Both the position numbers and the translations under genes were made by a program. The notes beneath the pieces were generated by a model, which was given only the letters and a program-made list of their open reading frames with translations, did no database searches and was not told the DNA's origin. This document shows positions 6,671 through 13,683 of a stretch of DNA of 16,315 nt, piece by piece. Within the stretch, counting starts at the first letter, position 1. Each line of letters begins with the position of its first letter. The DNA is from Betaproteobacteria bacterium (GTDB taxonomy: Bacteria; Pseudomonadota; Gammaproteobacteria; Burkholderiales; CAIKXV01): assembly GCA_947456915.1 (NCBI GenBank), contig CANGUQ010000025.1:1-16315 (forward strand), given 5' to 3'.

Positions 6671-7687
6671 TCACTGCCGGCCGACCTCGCCCAGCAGCGC
6701 GATCGCGTTCTCGCCGAGGATGCGGTCGCGCTCGGCCCGGGAGAGTTCGCTGACCGCTGCGAGCCTGCCCAGCGGGTCGAGCTCGGCCATGTCGAACGGG
6801 GCATCGGTGCCGATCATCACGCGGTCAGCCCCGACGCGCCGGATCAGGAAGCGCAGCGACTCGACATCGTGCGTCAGTGCGTCGAAGTGAAAGCGGCGAA
6901 GCAGGCGCTCGGGCGAGTTCGCGGTGAACCGGCGCGCTTCCGGCCGCACGCGGTAGCCGTGCTCCAGCCGGCCGTACTGGTACGGCAGATGCCCGCCACC
7001 GTGGGCGAGGATCATGTTCAGGGAGGGCATGCGGTCGAGTGCGCCGCCGAGCATCAGGTGCACGGCCATCAGCGCGGTGTCGAAGGGCAGCCCGTGCGTG
7101 TTGCCCAGGTAGTAGCACTCGAGGTCGTGCGCGAGCTCGCCGGCGATGTACGGATGCGCGAATACCGCGCATCCGAGCTCGGCCGCGCGCGCGAGCACCG
7201 GCTCGAACTTCGCTTCCGACAGCAGTTCCCCCTTGATCCGGCAGCCCAGCTCGATCGCGCGAAAGCCGTGCTCGCGCACTGCGCGCTCGAGTTCGGCGAC
7301 TGCGGCGTCGACGTCCTGCATCGGCAGCGTCGCCATGCCGCGCAGTCGTGCCGGGTTTTCCGCGACCATTGCGGCGATCCCGTCGTTGAGCACGCGCGCG
7401 GCGGCGAGGCCTGCGTCCGGCGCGAGCCAGTAGAAGAACACCACCGGCGTCACCGACAGGTACGACACGTCGATGCCCTTGCGGTCCATCGCTTCGAGCT
7501 TGGCTGCGACCAGATGGAATTCGGGGTGCAGCGGCGAGCCGTGCCCGTCATCGCGCCGGATCGTCTGCGCGTCGCCGCTGCCGCTGACCGTCATGCCGAA
7601 GGCGCGCGGCTGGGCGCGAATCGCCTCGACCATGGGTTGCGGCAGCACGTGGCTGTGCACGTCGATTACGGGGGGAGTCTTCTGCAT
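6671..7687 (-). CDS. ACMSD-like amidohydrolase-superfamily decarboxylase/hydrolase
   Basis: A 338-residue amidohydrolase-2 (metal-dependent TIM barrel) protein closely resembling 2-amino-3-carboxymuconate-6-semialdehyde decarboxylase in layout. Metal ligands are visible at His11 and His13 (DVHSH), His178 (AHPY), His229 (AHGGGHLPY) and Asp295 (GTDAPFD). The known bacterial ACMSD uses H9, H11, H177, H228 and D294, nearly the same spacing. Arg240 (YGRLEHGY) is a likely carboxylate contact. No kynurenine-pathway genes are nearby, so a different carboxylated substrate is likely; related enzymes decarboxylate resorcylates or hydrolyse cyclic or unsaturated acids. The ATG at 7687 is preferred to the adjacent GTG at 7690 because AGGA lies six bases before it. 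It starts 55 bp after the upstream Bug stop and precedes the dehydrogenase gene in the same operon. Confidence 0.88.
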   Translation of the reverse strand: MQKTPPVIDVHSHVLPQPMVEAIRAQPRAFGMTVSGSGDAQTIRRDDGHGSPLHPEFHLVAAKLEAMDRKGIDVSYLSVTPVVFFYWLAPDAGLAAARVLNDGIAAMVAENPARLRGMATLPMQDVDAAVAELERAVREHGFRAIELGCRIKGELLSEAKFEPVLARAAELGCAVFAHPYIAGELAHDLECYYLGNTHGLPFDTALMAVHLMLGGALDRMPSLNMILAHGGGHLPYQYGRLEHGYRVRPEARRFTANSPERLLRRFHFDALTHDVESLRFLIRRVGADRVMIGTDAPFDMAELDPLGRLAAVSELSRAERDRILGENAIALLGEVGRQ

Positions 7688-7742
7688 CACTGATCCTGCT
7701 CGTGGTGGTTGCCGCGTCGGCGGGCGGCGGCTGCCGCACGCG

Positions 7743-8735
7743 TCATTCGCCCTTGATTCCGGCGTCCTTGATCACGCGCGCGAAGCGTGTGGCTTCGCTG
7801 CGGATGAACGCCCCGAACTCCTCGGGCGTGCTGGTGAGGGGCTCCACGCCGGCACTGGCGAACTTCGGCCGCATCTCCGGGGCGCTCACCGCCTTGTTGA
7901 GCTCCGCGTTCAACCGGTTGACGATCTCGCGCGGCGTGCCCGTCGGCGCCAGCATGCCGTACCAGACGCTGATCTCGAAGCCGGGCAGCCCCGCTTCCTG
8001 CGACGTGGGCACGTCCGGCAGATCGGCCAGTCGCTGCGGCATCAGCACCGCCAGCGCGCGCACGCGCCCGGCGGCGATCTGCTGGATCGCGGCTGGCGCC
8101 GCCACGACCAGCATGTCGATCTCGCCGCCCACCAGCGCGGTCAGGGCAACGCCCGAACCCTTGTACGGGACGTGCACGATGTCGAGCTTCTCCAGGCTCT
8201 TCAGCAGTTCGGGTGCGAGATGGGTGGTGGTGCCGACGCCGCCGGAGCCGTAGTTGAGCCTGCCCGGAGTGCGCCGCGCGAGTGCGACGAGATCCTTCAG
8301 CGTTCGCGCCGGCACCGACGGGTGCACGACCAGAACGTTGCGCACCGCCCCCACCAGCGCGATCGGCGCCAGATCCTTGTGCGGATCGTAGTTGAGCTTC
8401 GTGTACAGCAGCGGACTCAGTGCGATCACCGGCGAGGACAGCACGATCGTGTAGCCGTCTGCCGGCGATCTGGAAGCGAGCTCCAGTCCGACGTTGCCGC
8501 TCGCGCCGGGGCGCGAGTCGACGACGATCGAGGTACCCAGCTGCTCGCCCAGCCGCGCCGACACGAGTCGGCCGACGATGTCGGTCGGACCGCCGGGCGG
8601 GAACGGCGAGATCATGCGGATCGGCCGGCTGGGGTAGCTCTGCGCGAGCGCGGTGCCGATCGCGCCCGCGGCGAGCGCGAGACACGCCGCGAGCGCGCCT
8701 GCCGGCAGTGCTCCGGTGACTGTCCGCACGGACAT
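7743..8735 (-). CDS. Bug/TctC-family periplasmic solute receptor
   Basis: A complete 330-residue receptor. The signal peptide ends with TALA at residue 31 before Gln32. The mature start is QSYPSRPIRMISPFPPGG; the first loop then reads P-TDIVGR, with Pro50 replacing the third glycine of the usual GGG. Further marks are VDSRPGASG (72-80), DGYTIVL (93-99), HVPYKGSGVALTALVGG, and VWYGMLAPTGTP leading to the C-terminal helices. The ATG at 8735 follows AGGGGGA with good spacing. It lies 71 bp after the cupin gene and 55 bp before the ACMSD-like gene, inside the six-gene run, which therefore carries two receptors. The sequence differs throughout from the receptor at 10939-11970, so the two are old paralogues and may bind different acids or a substrate and a regulator ligand. 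Confidence 0.94.
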   Translation of the reverse strand: MSVRTVTGALPAGALAACLALAAGAIGTALAQSYPSRPIRMISPFPPGGPTDIVGRLVSARLGEQLGTSIVVDSRPGASGNVGLELASRSPADGYTIVLSSPVIALSPLLYTKLNYDPHKDLAPIALVGAVRNVLVVHPSVPARTLKDLVALARRTPGRLNYGSGGVGTTTHLAPELLKSLEKLDIVHVPYKGSGVALTALVGGEIDMLVVAAPAAIQQIAAGRVRALAVLMPQRLADLPDVPTSQEAGLPGFEISVWYGMLAPTGTPREIVNRLNAELNKAVSAPEMRPKFASAGVEPLTSTPEEFGAFIRSEATRFARVIKDAGIKGE

Positions 8736-8806
8736 GTGGTTTCCCCCTGCCGCCGGCGCTTCAGCGGCGCGGTGCGACGCTCGCCGCAGGCGTTCGCGCA
8801 CGCCGG

Positions 8807-9271
8807 CTAGTAGTGCGACCTGAAGCTGATCGCCTCGCGGTAGGCGAGATCCTCCAGATCGATGTACGAACGCATCGTGGCCTTGTCCACCGTGTACTGG
8901 ATCTTGCGGTCGGTCTCGTTGGTGGCGCGGATGTCGAGCAGTTCGAGGTGTTCCTTGACTTCCCACTCGTGCGCACCGGCGATGCCCGCGGGCGCGTAGA
9001 TCATCGAACCGGGCCCGACCTCGAACGCCTCGCCGTTCACGTTGCGCACGGTGGCGTGACCGGAGATCACGTAGTAGCAGGCCTCGATCGGATGCCAGTG
9101 CAGCTGCTCGCAGGTGCCGGGCTTGTAGGTCGCGCGGCCGATGCGCACGCGATCGGTCTGCTGGATCTCGGGCCAACCGATCAGGCGCTGGTAGGTCTGA
9201 CCGTCGGTGACACCGCGCCGGCCGGGACAGTCGGCCTCGCTGATCACGCGCAGGGTGGGTTTCACGTCCAT
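8807..9271 (-). CDS. Small single-domain cupin protein
   Basis: A 154-residue protein with one cupin barrel. The first metal motif is QLHWHPIEACYYVISG (residues 56-71), with His58, His60 and Glu63 as likely ligands. The acidic residue sits one place earlier than in the usual H-x-H-x3-E spacing, the usual position being Ala64. The second motif runs G88 to His101 (SMIYAPAGIAGAH). About 50 residues precede the barrel and a polar tail follows. The ATG at 9271 has a strong GGAGGAG site eight bases upstream. It lies between the MmgE/PrpD gene (170 bp) and a Bug gene (71 bp) in the leftward run. Small cupins may be dioxygenases, isomerases, decarboxylases or ligand sensors. The operon suggests an enzymatic or auxiliary step on a carboxylic acid; the reaction is unknown. 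Confidence 0.85.
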   Translation of the reverse strand: MDVKPTLRVISEADCPGRRGVTDGQTYQRLIGWPEIQQTDRVRIGRATYKPGTCEQLHWHPIEACYYVISGHATVRNVNGEAFEVGPGSMIYAPAGIAGAHEWEVKEHLELLDIRATNETDRKIQYTVDKATMRSYIDLEDLAYREAISFRSHY

Positions 9272-9360
9272 CGCCGATGCTCCTCCGCTTGCGGCTCCTT
9301 GCGTCCGCTTCCTGCACGTTCCCCGAAATCGCGGGGGCTGTCAACGGCGGTCCGCGCGCT

Positions 9361-9391
9361 CCGCATCGGGCGCCGCGCACCTGCGATGCGG
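9361..9391. repeat. Inverted repeat in the MmgE/PrpD-cupin gap
   Basis: CCGCATCG (9361-9368) and CGATGCGG (9384-9391) are perfect 8-bp arms around 15 nt. A second small stem, CCCCG/CGGGG at 9321-9336, lies nearby. Both are within the 170-bp gap (9272-9441) inside the leftward operon, which holds no gene. They may form RNA structures that adjust expression of the cupin and later genes relative to the first two. No T-run is present. Confidence 0.25.
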
Positions 9392-9441
9392 CGGTGTGCC
9401 GTCTGCTTCGATGCGATGCGCCGATGCGCCACGTCGGCGGC

Positions 9442-10803
9442 TCAGCCGCCGACGGCTGCGGCCAGATGCCTGCCGGCATCCTGCGCCTGTGCGATCGACC
9501 AGCAGGCAGCGATGATCCGCGCGGCATGCGCCTCGGCCAGCGGGGGCGTCACCAGCGCGCGGAACTTGTGCTCGAGATCGGCATCGCTCATCGGGCGCTG
9601 CAGCGTACCCAGTGCGTGCTCGATGTGCCGGCTCACCGTGCGCCCGTCGCGCAGGCGGATCGCCACCTTCGCCCCGGTGCGCCCGATCGTCGGATCCACG
9701 GTCGTCGTGACACGGGCGCGCAGCGCGCGCACCCCGGGATCGTTCACGCAGGCGTCGCTGAACTGGGCCTCGCCGCCGGCACGATGAATCAGCGCCGCGG
9801 CTGCGGCGTGATAGACGCTGAACTTGCCCTCCAGCCCGCTGCGGGGACTGGTCTTGGCGGTGAGCTCCATCACGATCGGCGACACCTGCAGGTCGATCGC
9901 CGCGACCGCTTCGGCGCGCAGGTCGTGCTCGGTGGCGAGCTGGATGCAGCCGTCGATCACACCGTGGATCACCAGACCGCAGGCAAAGGGCTTGTACATG
10001 TTGCGCGCGAGCTCCCAGCTCTCGCCCAGTCCCACCGTGATCACGTCGGGATCGAAGCGCGTGGACATCACGTGCGCGAAACCGCGGCGCGCCTCGATCG
10101 CCTGCTCGGAGCTGGTGAAGTCCTGCTCGGCCAGCAGTGCCGCCATCAGCCCGCCGTGCGCGGCGCGTCCGGGATGAAAGCTCTTGCACATCGACCCGAA
10201 CATCTCGCGCAGCCCCGACGACTGCGTCGCGGCGATACCCAGCGCCCAGGCCATGCGACGCGAATCGAGCCCGAGCAGCTTGCCGGCGGCTGCCGCGGCA
10301 CCGAACACGCCAGCGGTGCCGGTGATGTGCCAGCCCAGCTCGTAGTGCTCGGGAAACACCGACAGCCCGACCCTGCACTCGACCTCCACGCCGAGCACGA
10401 ACGCCTGCAGCAGGCGCTCGCCGTCGATGGCGCGCGTGCTGGCCAGCGCGAGCAGTGCCGGCCACACCGGGGCGCTCGGATGCACGGCGCGTGCGTGCGT
10501 GTCGTCGTAATCCAGCACGTGCGAGCCGATGCCGTTGATCAGCGCCGCGTGCAGCATGTCGGCGCGTTCGCCACGGCCGTACAGCGGCGCAACCGGTGCG
10601 CCGAAGCAGGGCGCGAGCGCACGAACGGCGGCGTCGACGGTAGCCGTGTGCGCGCTGCCGATCGCGCAGCCCATCCAGTTGAGCAGCGCGCGCTGCGCCT
10701 CGTGATGGAGCGCCGGGGGAATCATCCGTGGCGTGCACTCGACGATGAAGCGAGCCAGCGTACGGGTCACTTCTGCGGGCAGTTCGCGCGGGGTGTCGGT
10801 CAT
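9442..10803 (-). CDS. MmgE/PrpD-family protein (cis-aconitate decarboxylase-like active site)
   Basis: A 453-residue MmgE/PrpD protein with the helical N-terminal domain and the C-terminal lid domain expected. Active-site marks are HVLDYDDTH (95-103), His108-Pro109, His159 in GWHITGTAG, and Lys207 in MCKSFHPGRAAHGG. These line up in order with D93, T97, H103, H159 and K207 described for the cis-aconitate decarboxylase of mammals, but the same set is shared by other family enzymes (2-methylcitrate dehydratase, iminodisuccinate epimerase), so the reaction is not fixed. The ATG at 10803 has only a weak GGGA site. It is the second gene of the six-gene run, 135 bp after its Bug receptor. It probably eliminates, isomerises or decarboxylates the acid that receptor captures. 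Confidence 0.9.
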   Translation of the reverse strand: MTDTPRELPAEVTRTLARFIVECTPRMIPPALHHEAQRALLNWMGCAIGSAHTATVDAAVRALAPCFGAPVAPLYGRGERADMLHAALINGIGSHVLDYDDTHARAVHPSAPVWPALLALASTRAIDGERLLQAFVLGVEVECRVGLSVFPEHYELGWHITGTAGVFGAAAAAGKLLGLDSRRMAWALGIAATQSSGLREMFGSMCKSFHPGRAAHGGLMAALLAEQDFTSSEQAIEARRGFAHVMSTRFDPDVITVGLGESWELARNMYKPFACGLVIHGVIDGCIQLATEHDLRAEAVAAIDLQVSPIVMELTAKTSPRSGLEGKFSVYHAAAAALIHRAGGEAQFSDACVNDPGVRALRARVTTTVDPTIGRTGAKVAIRLRDGRTVSRHIEHALGTLQRPMSDADLEHKFRALVTPPLAEAHAARIIAACWSIAQAQDAGRHLAAAVGG

Positions 10804-10835
10804 CGTGGTCCCGTCATCGAAGGGGGTACGTCGAG

Positions 10836-10924
10836 GCGCGGGTGTCGGGCGCCGGCCGTCGTGCGCGGGTGTCGCGAGCGGGCAGCGAGCGTCGCGGATC
10901 GCCCGCGCTCCATCGGCGCTCGCT
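10836..10924. repeat. Repeats in the gap between Bug and MmgE/PrpD genes
   Basis: GCGCGGGTGTCG occurs twice in direct orientation, at 10836-10847 and 10863-10874 (start to start 27 bp). To the right, AGCGAGCG (10884-10891) and CGCTCGCT (10917-10924) form an inverted repeat with a 25-nt loop. They fill most of the 135-bp gap 10804-10938, which has no gene. They could be an mRNA-processing or attenuation element after the receptor cistron, or binding sites; chance in GC-rich DNA is possible. Confidence 0.25.
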
Positions 10925-10938
10925 CGCCGGTGCGGTGC

Positions 10939-11970
10939 TCATTCGGCCTGGATGCGCGCGGCCTTGACCACGCGTGCCCACTTCTCGGTCTCGCTGCGCA
11001 GGTAGGCGGCGAACTCGGCGGGCGTGTTGCCCACCACCTGCGCACCTTCGGCAGCGAGCTTGTGCTGCAGTTCCCGGCCGGCCAGCACGCGCGCGAGTTC
11101 GACGTGCAGGCGCTGCACGATCTCCGCCGGTGTGCCGGCAGGCGAAAGAAGGCCGAACCATGTGCTCGCCTCGAAGTCCGCAAAGCCCGATTCGATCATC
11201 GTCGGCACGGCTGGCAGCGCCGGCGAGCGCTGCGGGCTGCTCACTGCCAGCGCCCGCAGCCGGCCGCTCGCCACGTGCGGCATCGCCGAGAGCATGTTCG
11301 CGAAGAACATCTCGATCTGTCCGCCGAGCAGGTCGGTGATCGCCGGTGCGCTGCCCTTGTAGGGCACGTGCACGATGTCGATCTTCGTGCGCAGTCGCAG
11401 CAGTTCGGCCGCCAGATGCGGCAGCGTGCCGCTGCCGGTGGAGGCGTAGTTGATCGCTCCAGGGCGCTTGTGCGCGATCGTCACCAGTTCACGCACCGTG
11501 TTTGCCGGCAGCGAGGGATGCACGACGAGCACGCTCGGGACCGAAGCGACGATGCTGATCGGCGCGAAGTCGCGCGCGACGCTGTAGCCGACCTTCGACA
11601 GCGACGGCACCACGGTGAGCAGTCCGGCGGTGCCCATCAGCAGGGTGTAACCGTCGGCAGGCGCCCTGGCTGCGAGTTCGGCGCCGACCACGCCGCCCGC
11701 GCCGCCGCGATTGTCGAGCACGACCGGCTGCGCGAGCGCCTCGCTCAGCCGCGGCGCGACGAAGCGGGTGACGATGTCCACGCCCGAGCCCGGTGGAAAC
11801 GGAACGACGATGCGCAGCGGCCGGGACGGCCAGTCGCGCGCGGCGGCGCCCGAGGCCGGCGCCTGCGCGTATCCAGTGCCGGCGATGCCGATTGCCGCGA
11901 GCGTGACCAGCGCCACCTGCCCGCCGGCGCGAACGCTCCGCCGCCACGCCTGCCTGCCGCTACCGTTCAT
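10939..11970 (-). CDS. Bug/TctC-family periplasmic solute receptor
   Basis: A 343-residue receptor and the first gene of the six-gene leftward run. The signal peptide has a basic start (RQAWRRSVR) and hydrophobic core (VALVTLAAIGIA), with cleavage likely after GYA at residue 35. An Ala/Gly-rich linker precedes the mature strand WPSRPLRIVVPFPPG (47-61) and SGVDIVTR, where Ser62 replaces the second loop glycine. Other marks are LDNRGGAGG (85-93), DGYTLLMG, HVPYKGSAPAITDLLGG and TWFGLLSPAGTP. The ATG at 11970 follows AAGG spaced six bases away within a purine-rich stretch. A GATAAT-like -10 box lies about 50 bp upstream. Co-transcription with the MmgE/PrpD gene suggests a shared substrate. The ligand is unknown. 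Confidence 0.93.
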   Translation of the reverse strand: MNGSGRQAWRRSVRAGGQVALVTLAAIGIAGTGYAQAPASGAAARDWPSRPLRIVVPFPPGSGVDIVTRFVAPRLSEALAQPVVLDNRGGAGGVVGAELAARAPADGYTLLMGTAGLLTVVPSLSKVGYSVARDFAPISIVASVPSVLVVHPSLPANTVRELVTIAHKRPGAINYASTGSGTLPHLAAELLRLRTKIDIVHVPYKGSAPAITDLLGGQIEMFFANMLSAMPHVASGRLRALAVSSPQRSPALPAVPTMIESGFADFEASTWFGLLSPAGTPAEIVQRLHVELARVLAGRELQHKLAAEGAQVVGNTPAEFAAYLRSETEKWARVVKAARIQAE

Positions 11971-12000
11971 GTCCTGCCTTCTCCCCGCTGCGGCCGATCT

Positions 12001-12037
12001 GCGCCGGTCCTGCCGTCGCCAATTATCGCCCCGGCGC
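12001..12037 (-). promoter_or_regulatory. Candidate -10 box inside an inverted repeat, for the six-gene run
   Basis: On the minus strand GATAAT (complement of 12022-12027) matches the sigma-70 -10 consensus at five of six bases and is the most AT-rich spot in the divergent gap 11971-12191. It lies within GCGCCGG (12001-12007) / CCGGCGC (12031-12037), and is flanked by TCGCC on both sides of AATTA. This layout could suit an operator overlapping the promoter. No good -35 hexamer is found at 16-18 bp, so an activator would be needed if it is real. Confidence 0.3.
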
Positions 12038-12154
12038 GCAAAGGCTGCGCGGGCCGGCGGGTGGCTGCGACGTGAAGTGCTCGCCGGCGCTGCGCCCGCA
12101 TCGGCCAGTGCAGGCACTCCAGCATATCGCCCGAAGCATCGGCGCTACCTCGGC

Positions 12155-12160
12155 TAGACT
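12155..12160 (+). promoter_or_regulatory. Candidate -10 box for the plus-strand MmgE/PrpD gene
   Basis: TAGACT, in CTCGGCTAGACTGCG, matches four of six -10 consensus bases. It would start transcription near 12167, 25 nt before the ATG at 12192. The -35 region is not recognisable. If real, it rules out the longer GTG start at 12072. Confidence 0.25.
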
Positions 12161-12191
12161 GCGCGGCTCCGGCAACCCGACTTCGACTCCG

Positions 12192-13574
12192 ATGCCCAAA
12201 TCCAGCAAGGCCGTGCAGCACGTCTCTCCCCTGATGCGCGAACTGAGCGAGTACATCGCCGCCGCAGCGCGCCGTGCGCCCCCGGCAGCGGCGGTCGAGC
12301 GTGCGAAGATGCACCTCGTCGACACGGTAGCGGCGATGATCTCCGGCTCGCGGCTGCTGCCTGGCACGGCGGCGATCGCACACGTGAACACGCTCGGAGG
12401 GCATGCGCAGGCGGGCGTGATCGGCACCGGCATCGTCACTTCGGTGCTCAACGCGGCGCTGGCCAACGGCATGTTCGGCCACGCCGACGAGACCGACGAC
12501 ACGCACCCGCCGTCGCTCACCCATCCGGGAACCAGCGTCGTGCCCTCGGCGCTGGCGATCGGCGAGCGCGATCGCGCGAGCGGTCGCCAGTTCCTGCGCG
12601 CGATGATTCTCGGCTACGACATCTGCGCGCGTGTGCTGCTGTCGGTCAAGCCGATGCCGTTCCTGCGCTCGGGCCATCACGCCGGCGCCTTCGGGCAGGC
12701 GTTCGGCGCGGCGGCCGCAGCGGCGGCGATGCTGCGGCTCGACGCGCGGCAGGTGCGCTACATGCTCTCGTACATGGGCCAGCAGGCCGCCGGCATGTAC
12801 ACGATGTTCCGTGATCCGGAACACATCGAGAAAGCCTATGCGATGGGCGGTATGCCCGCGCACAACGGACTCGCCGCCGCGCTGATGGTGGCCAACGGCT
12901 TCACCGGGGTCGAGGACATCTTCTCCGGCGAGCGCGACTTCTTCTTCACCTTCGCTCCACAGGGCGAGCGGCGCGAGCTCACGCGTGGACTGGGCACGCG
13001 CTTCGAGGTGATGCGTGCGAGCATCAAGCGCTGGCCCGTGGGGGGGCCGATCCAGGGCCCGCTGCAGGTTCTCTCCGACCTGATCGCCGAGCACGGGATC
13101 TGCGCCGATGACGTGGTCGAGCTCGTCGCGCGCATGCCGGACAAGGAGCTCGAGATCGTCAACAACCGCGAGATGCCGGACATCTCGGTCCAGCACCTGC
13201 TGTCGCTGATGCTGGTCGACGGTGGCGTCACCTTCGCCTCGGCGCACAGCTTCGAGCGGATGACCGATCGCAAGGTGCTCGCGATGCGCGCGCGGGTGCG
13301 CACGGTCGGTGACCCGAAGCTCACCGACGTGCAGCGTCGCTGGCGCTGCGTAATGGAGATCCGGCTGAAGGACGGACGGGTGCTGCGCCACCAGACGATG
13401 GCTGCGCGTGGCAGCTTCGAGAATCCGCTGCAGCGGCACGAAGAGGAGGCCAAGGCGCTCGATCTGATCGAGCCGGTGCTGGGCAAGCGGCGCGCCCGTC
13501 GCCTGCTCGATGCGCTGTGGACGATCGACCGGCTCGACGACCTGCGCGCGCTGCGCCGCCTGTACGCGGCCTGA
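12192..13574 (+). CDS. MmgE/PrpD-family protein (stand-alone, divergent subgroup)
   Basis: A 460-residue MmgE/PrpD enzyme transcribed alone. Family marks are HADETDDTHPPS (97-108), His111-Pro-Gly, GHHAGAFGQAFGAAAA (161-176), and a Lys214 in IEKAYAMGGMPAHNG where other members have the active-site lysine in a KxxH segment. After that come DFFFTFAPQGERRELT (249-264), SIKRWPVGGPIQGP (277-290) and the lid domain. The N-terminal helix MRELSEYIAAAARR begins at residue 15. The ATG at 12192 is chosen by domain fit; there is no clear ribosome site. A GTG at 12072 would add 40 unlike residues, and an ATG at 12234 is a shorter option. The gene is divergent from the six-gene run, sharing a 221-bp control region, and ends in a strong hairpin. 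The reaction is unknown; dehydratase, epimerase or decarboxylase are all possible. Confidence 0.88.
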   Translation: MPKSSKAVQHVSPLMRELSEYIAAAARRAPPAAAVERAKMHLVDTVAAMISGSRLLPGTAAIAHVNTLGGHAQAGVIGTGIVTSVLNAALANGMFGHADETDDTHPPSLTHPGTSVVPSALAIGERDRASGRQFLRAMILGYDICARVLLSVKPMPFLRSGHHAGAFGQAFGAAAAAAAMLRLDARQVRYMLSYMGQQAAGMYTMFRDPEHIEKAYAMGGMPAHNGLAAALMVANGFTGVEDIFSGERDFFFTFAPQGERRELTRGLGTRFEVMRASIKRWPVGGPIQGPLQVLSDLIAEHGICADDVVELVARMPDKELEIVNNREMPDISVQHLLSLMLVDGGVTFASAHSFERMTDRKVLAMRARVRTVGDPKLTDVQRRWRCVMEIRLKDGRVLRHQTMAARGSFENPLQRHEEEAKALDLIEPVLGKRRARRLLDALWTIDRLDDLRALRRLYAA

Positions 13575-13613
13575 GGCGCCGGCCGCCGGCGCAGATCGGG
13601 CGCCTCAGGCCGC
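13566..13613. terminator. Perfect 15-bp inverted repeat containing the MmgE/PrpD stop codon
   Basis: GCGGCCTGAGGCGCC (13566-13580) and GGCGCCTCAGGCCGC (13599-13613) are perfect complements around an 18-nt loop that can itself pair weakly. The TGA stop at 13572-13574 is inside the left arm. It sits between convergent genes and probably ends transcription or protects the 3' end of the plus-strand message. No T-run follows. The remaining gap to 13683 contains only a 6-bp stem, CCGCTC/GAGCGG, at 13649-13679. Confidence 0.55.
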
Positions 13614-13683
13614 AGCGGGCCCGGCCGGGAAGTCTGCCGCCGCAGCGACCGCTCACTGCGCGCTGCGTGCGGGGAGCGGCCGT

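Noticed and set aside
9339..9344. Perfect TTGACA on the minus strand as a -35 box for the cupin gene.
   Set aside because: No acceptable -10 lies 16-18 bp downstream (GAACGT at 17), and a small hairpin fills the spacer.
9442..10803. Naming this gene cis-aconitate decarboxylase outright.
   Set aside because: The conserved Asp, Thr, His and Lys residues are shared across MmgE/PrpD enzymes with different reactions, so the motif set does not fix the activity.
9277..12075. A 932-codon open frame on the plus strand.
   Set aside because: It lies antisense to the MmgE/PrpD and Bug genes, is rich in Arg, His and Ala with no recognisable domain, and long antisense frames are normal in DNA this rich in GC.
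12072..12191. GTG start at 12072 for the plus-strand MmgE/PrpD gene.
   Set aside because: No ribosome site, the 40 added residues do not resemble the family N-terminus, and a possible -10 box lies inside the extension.
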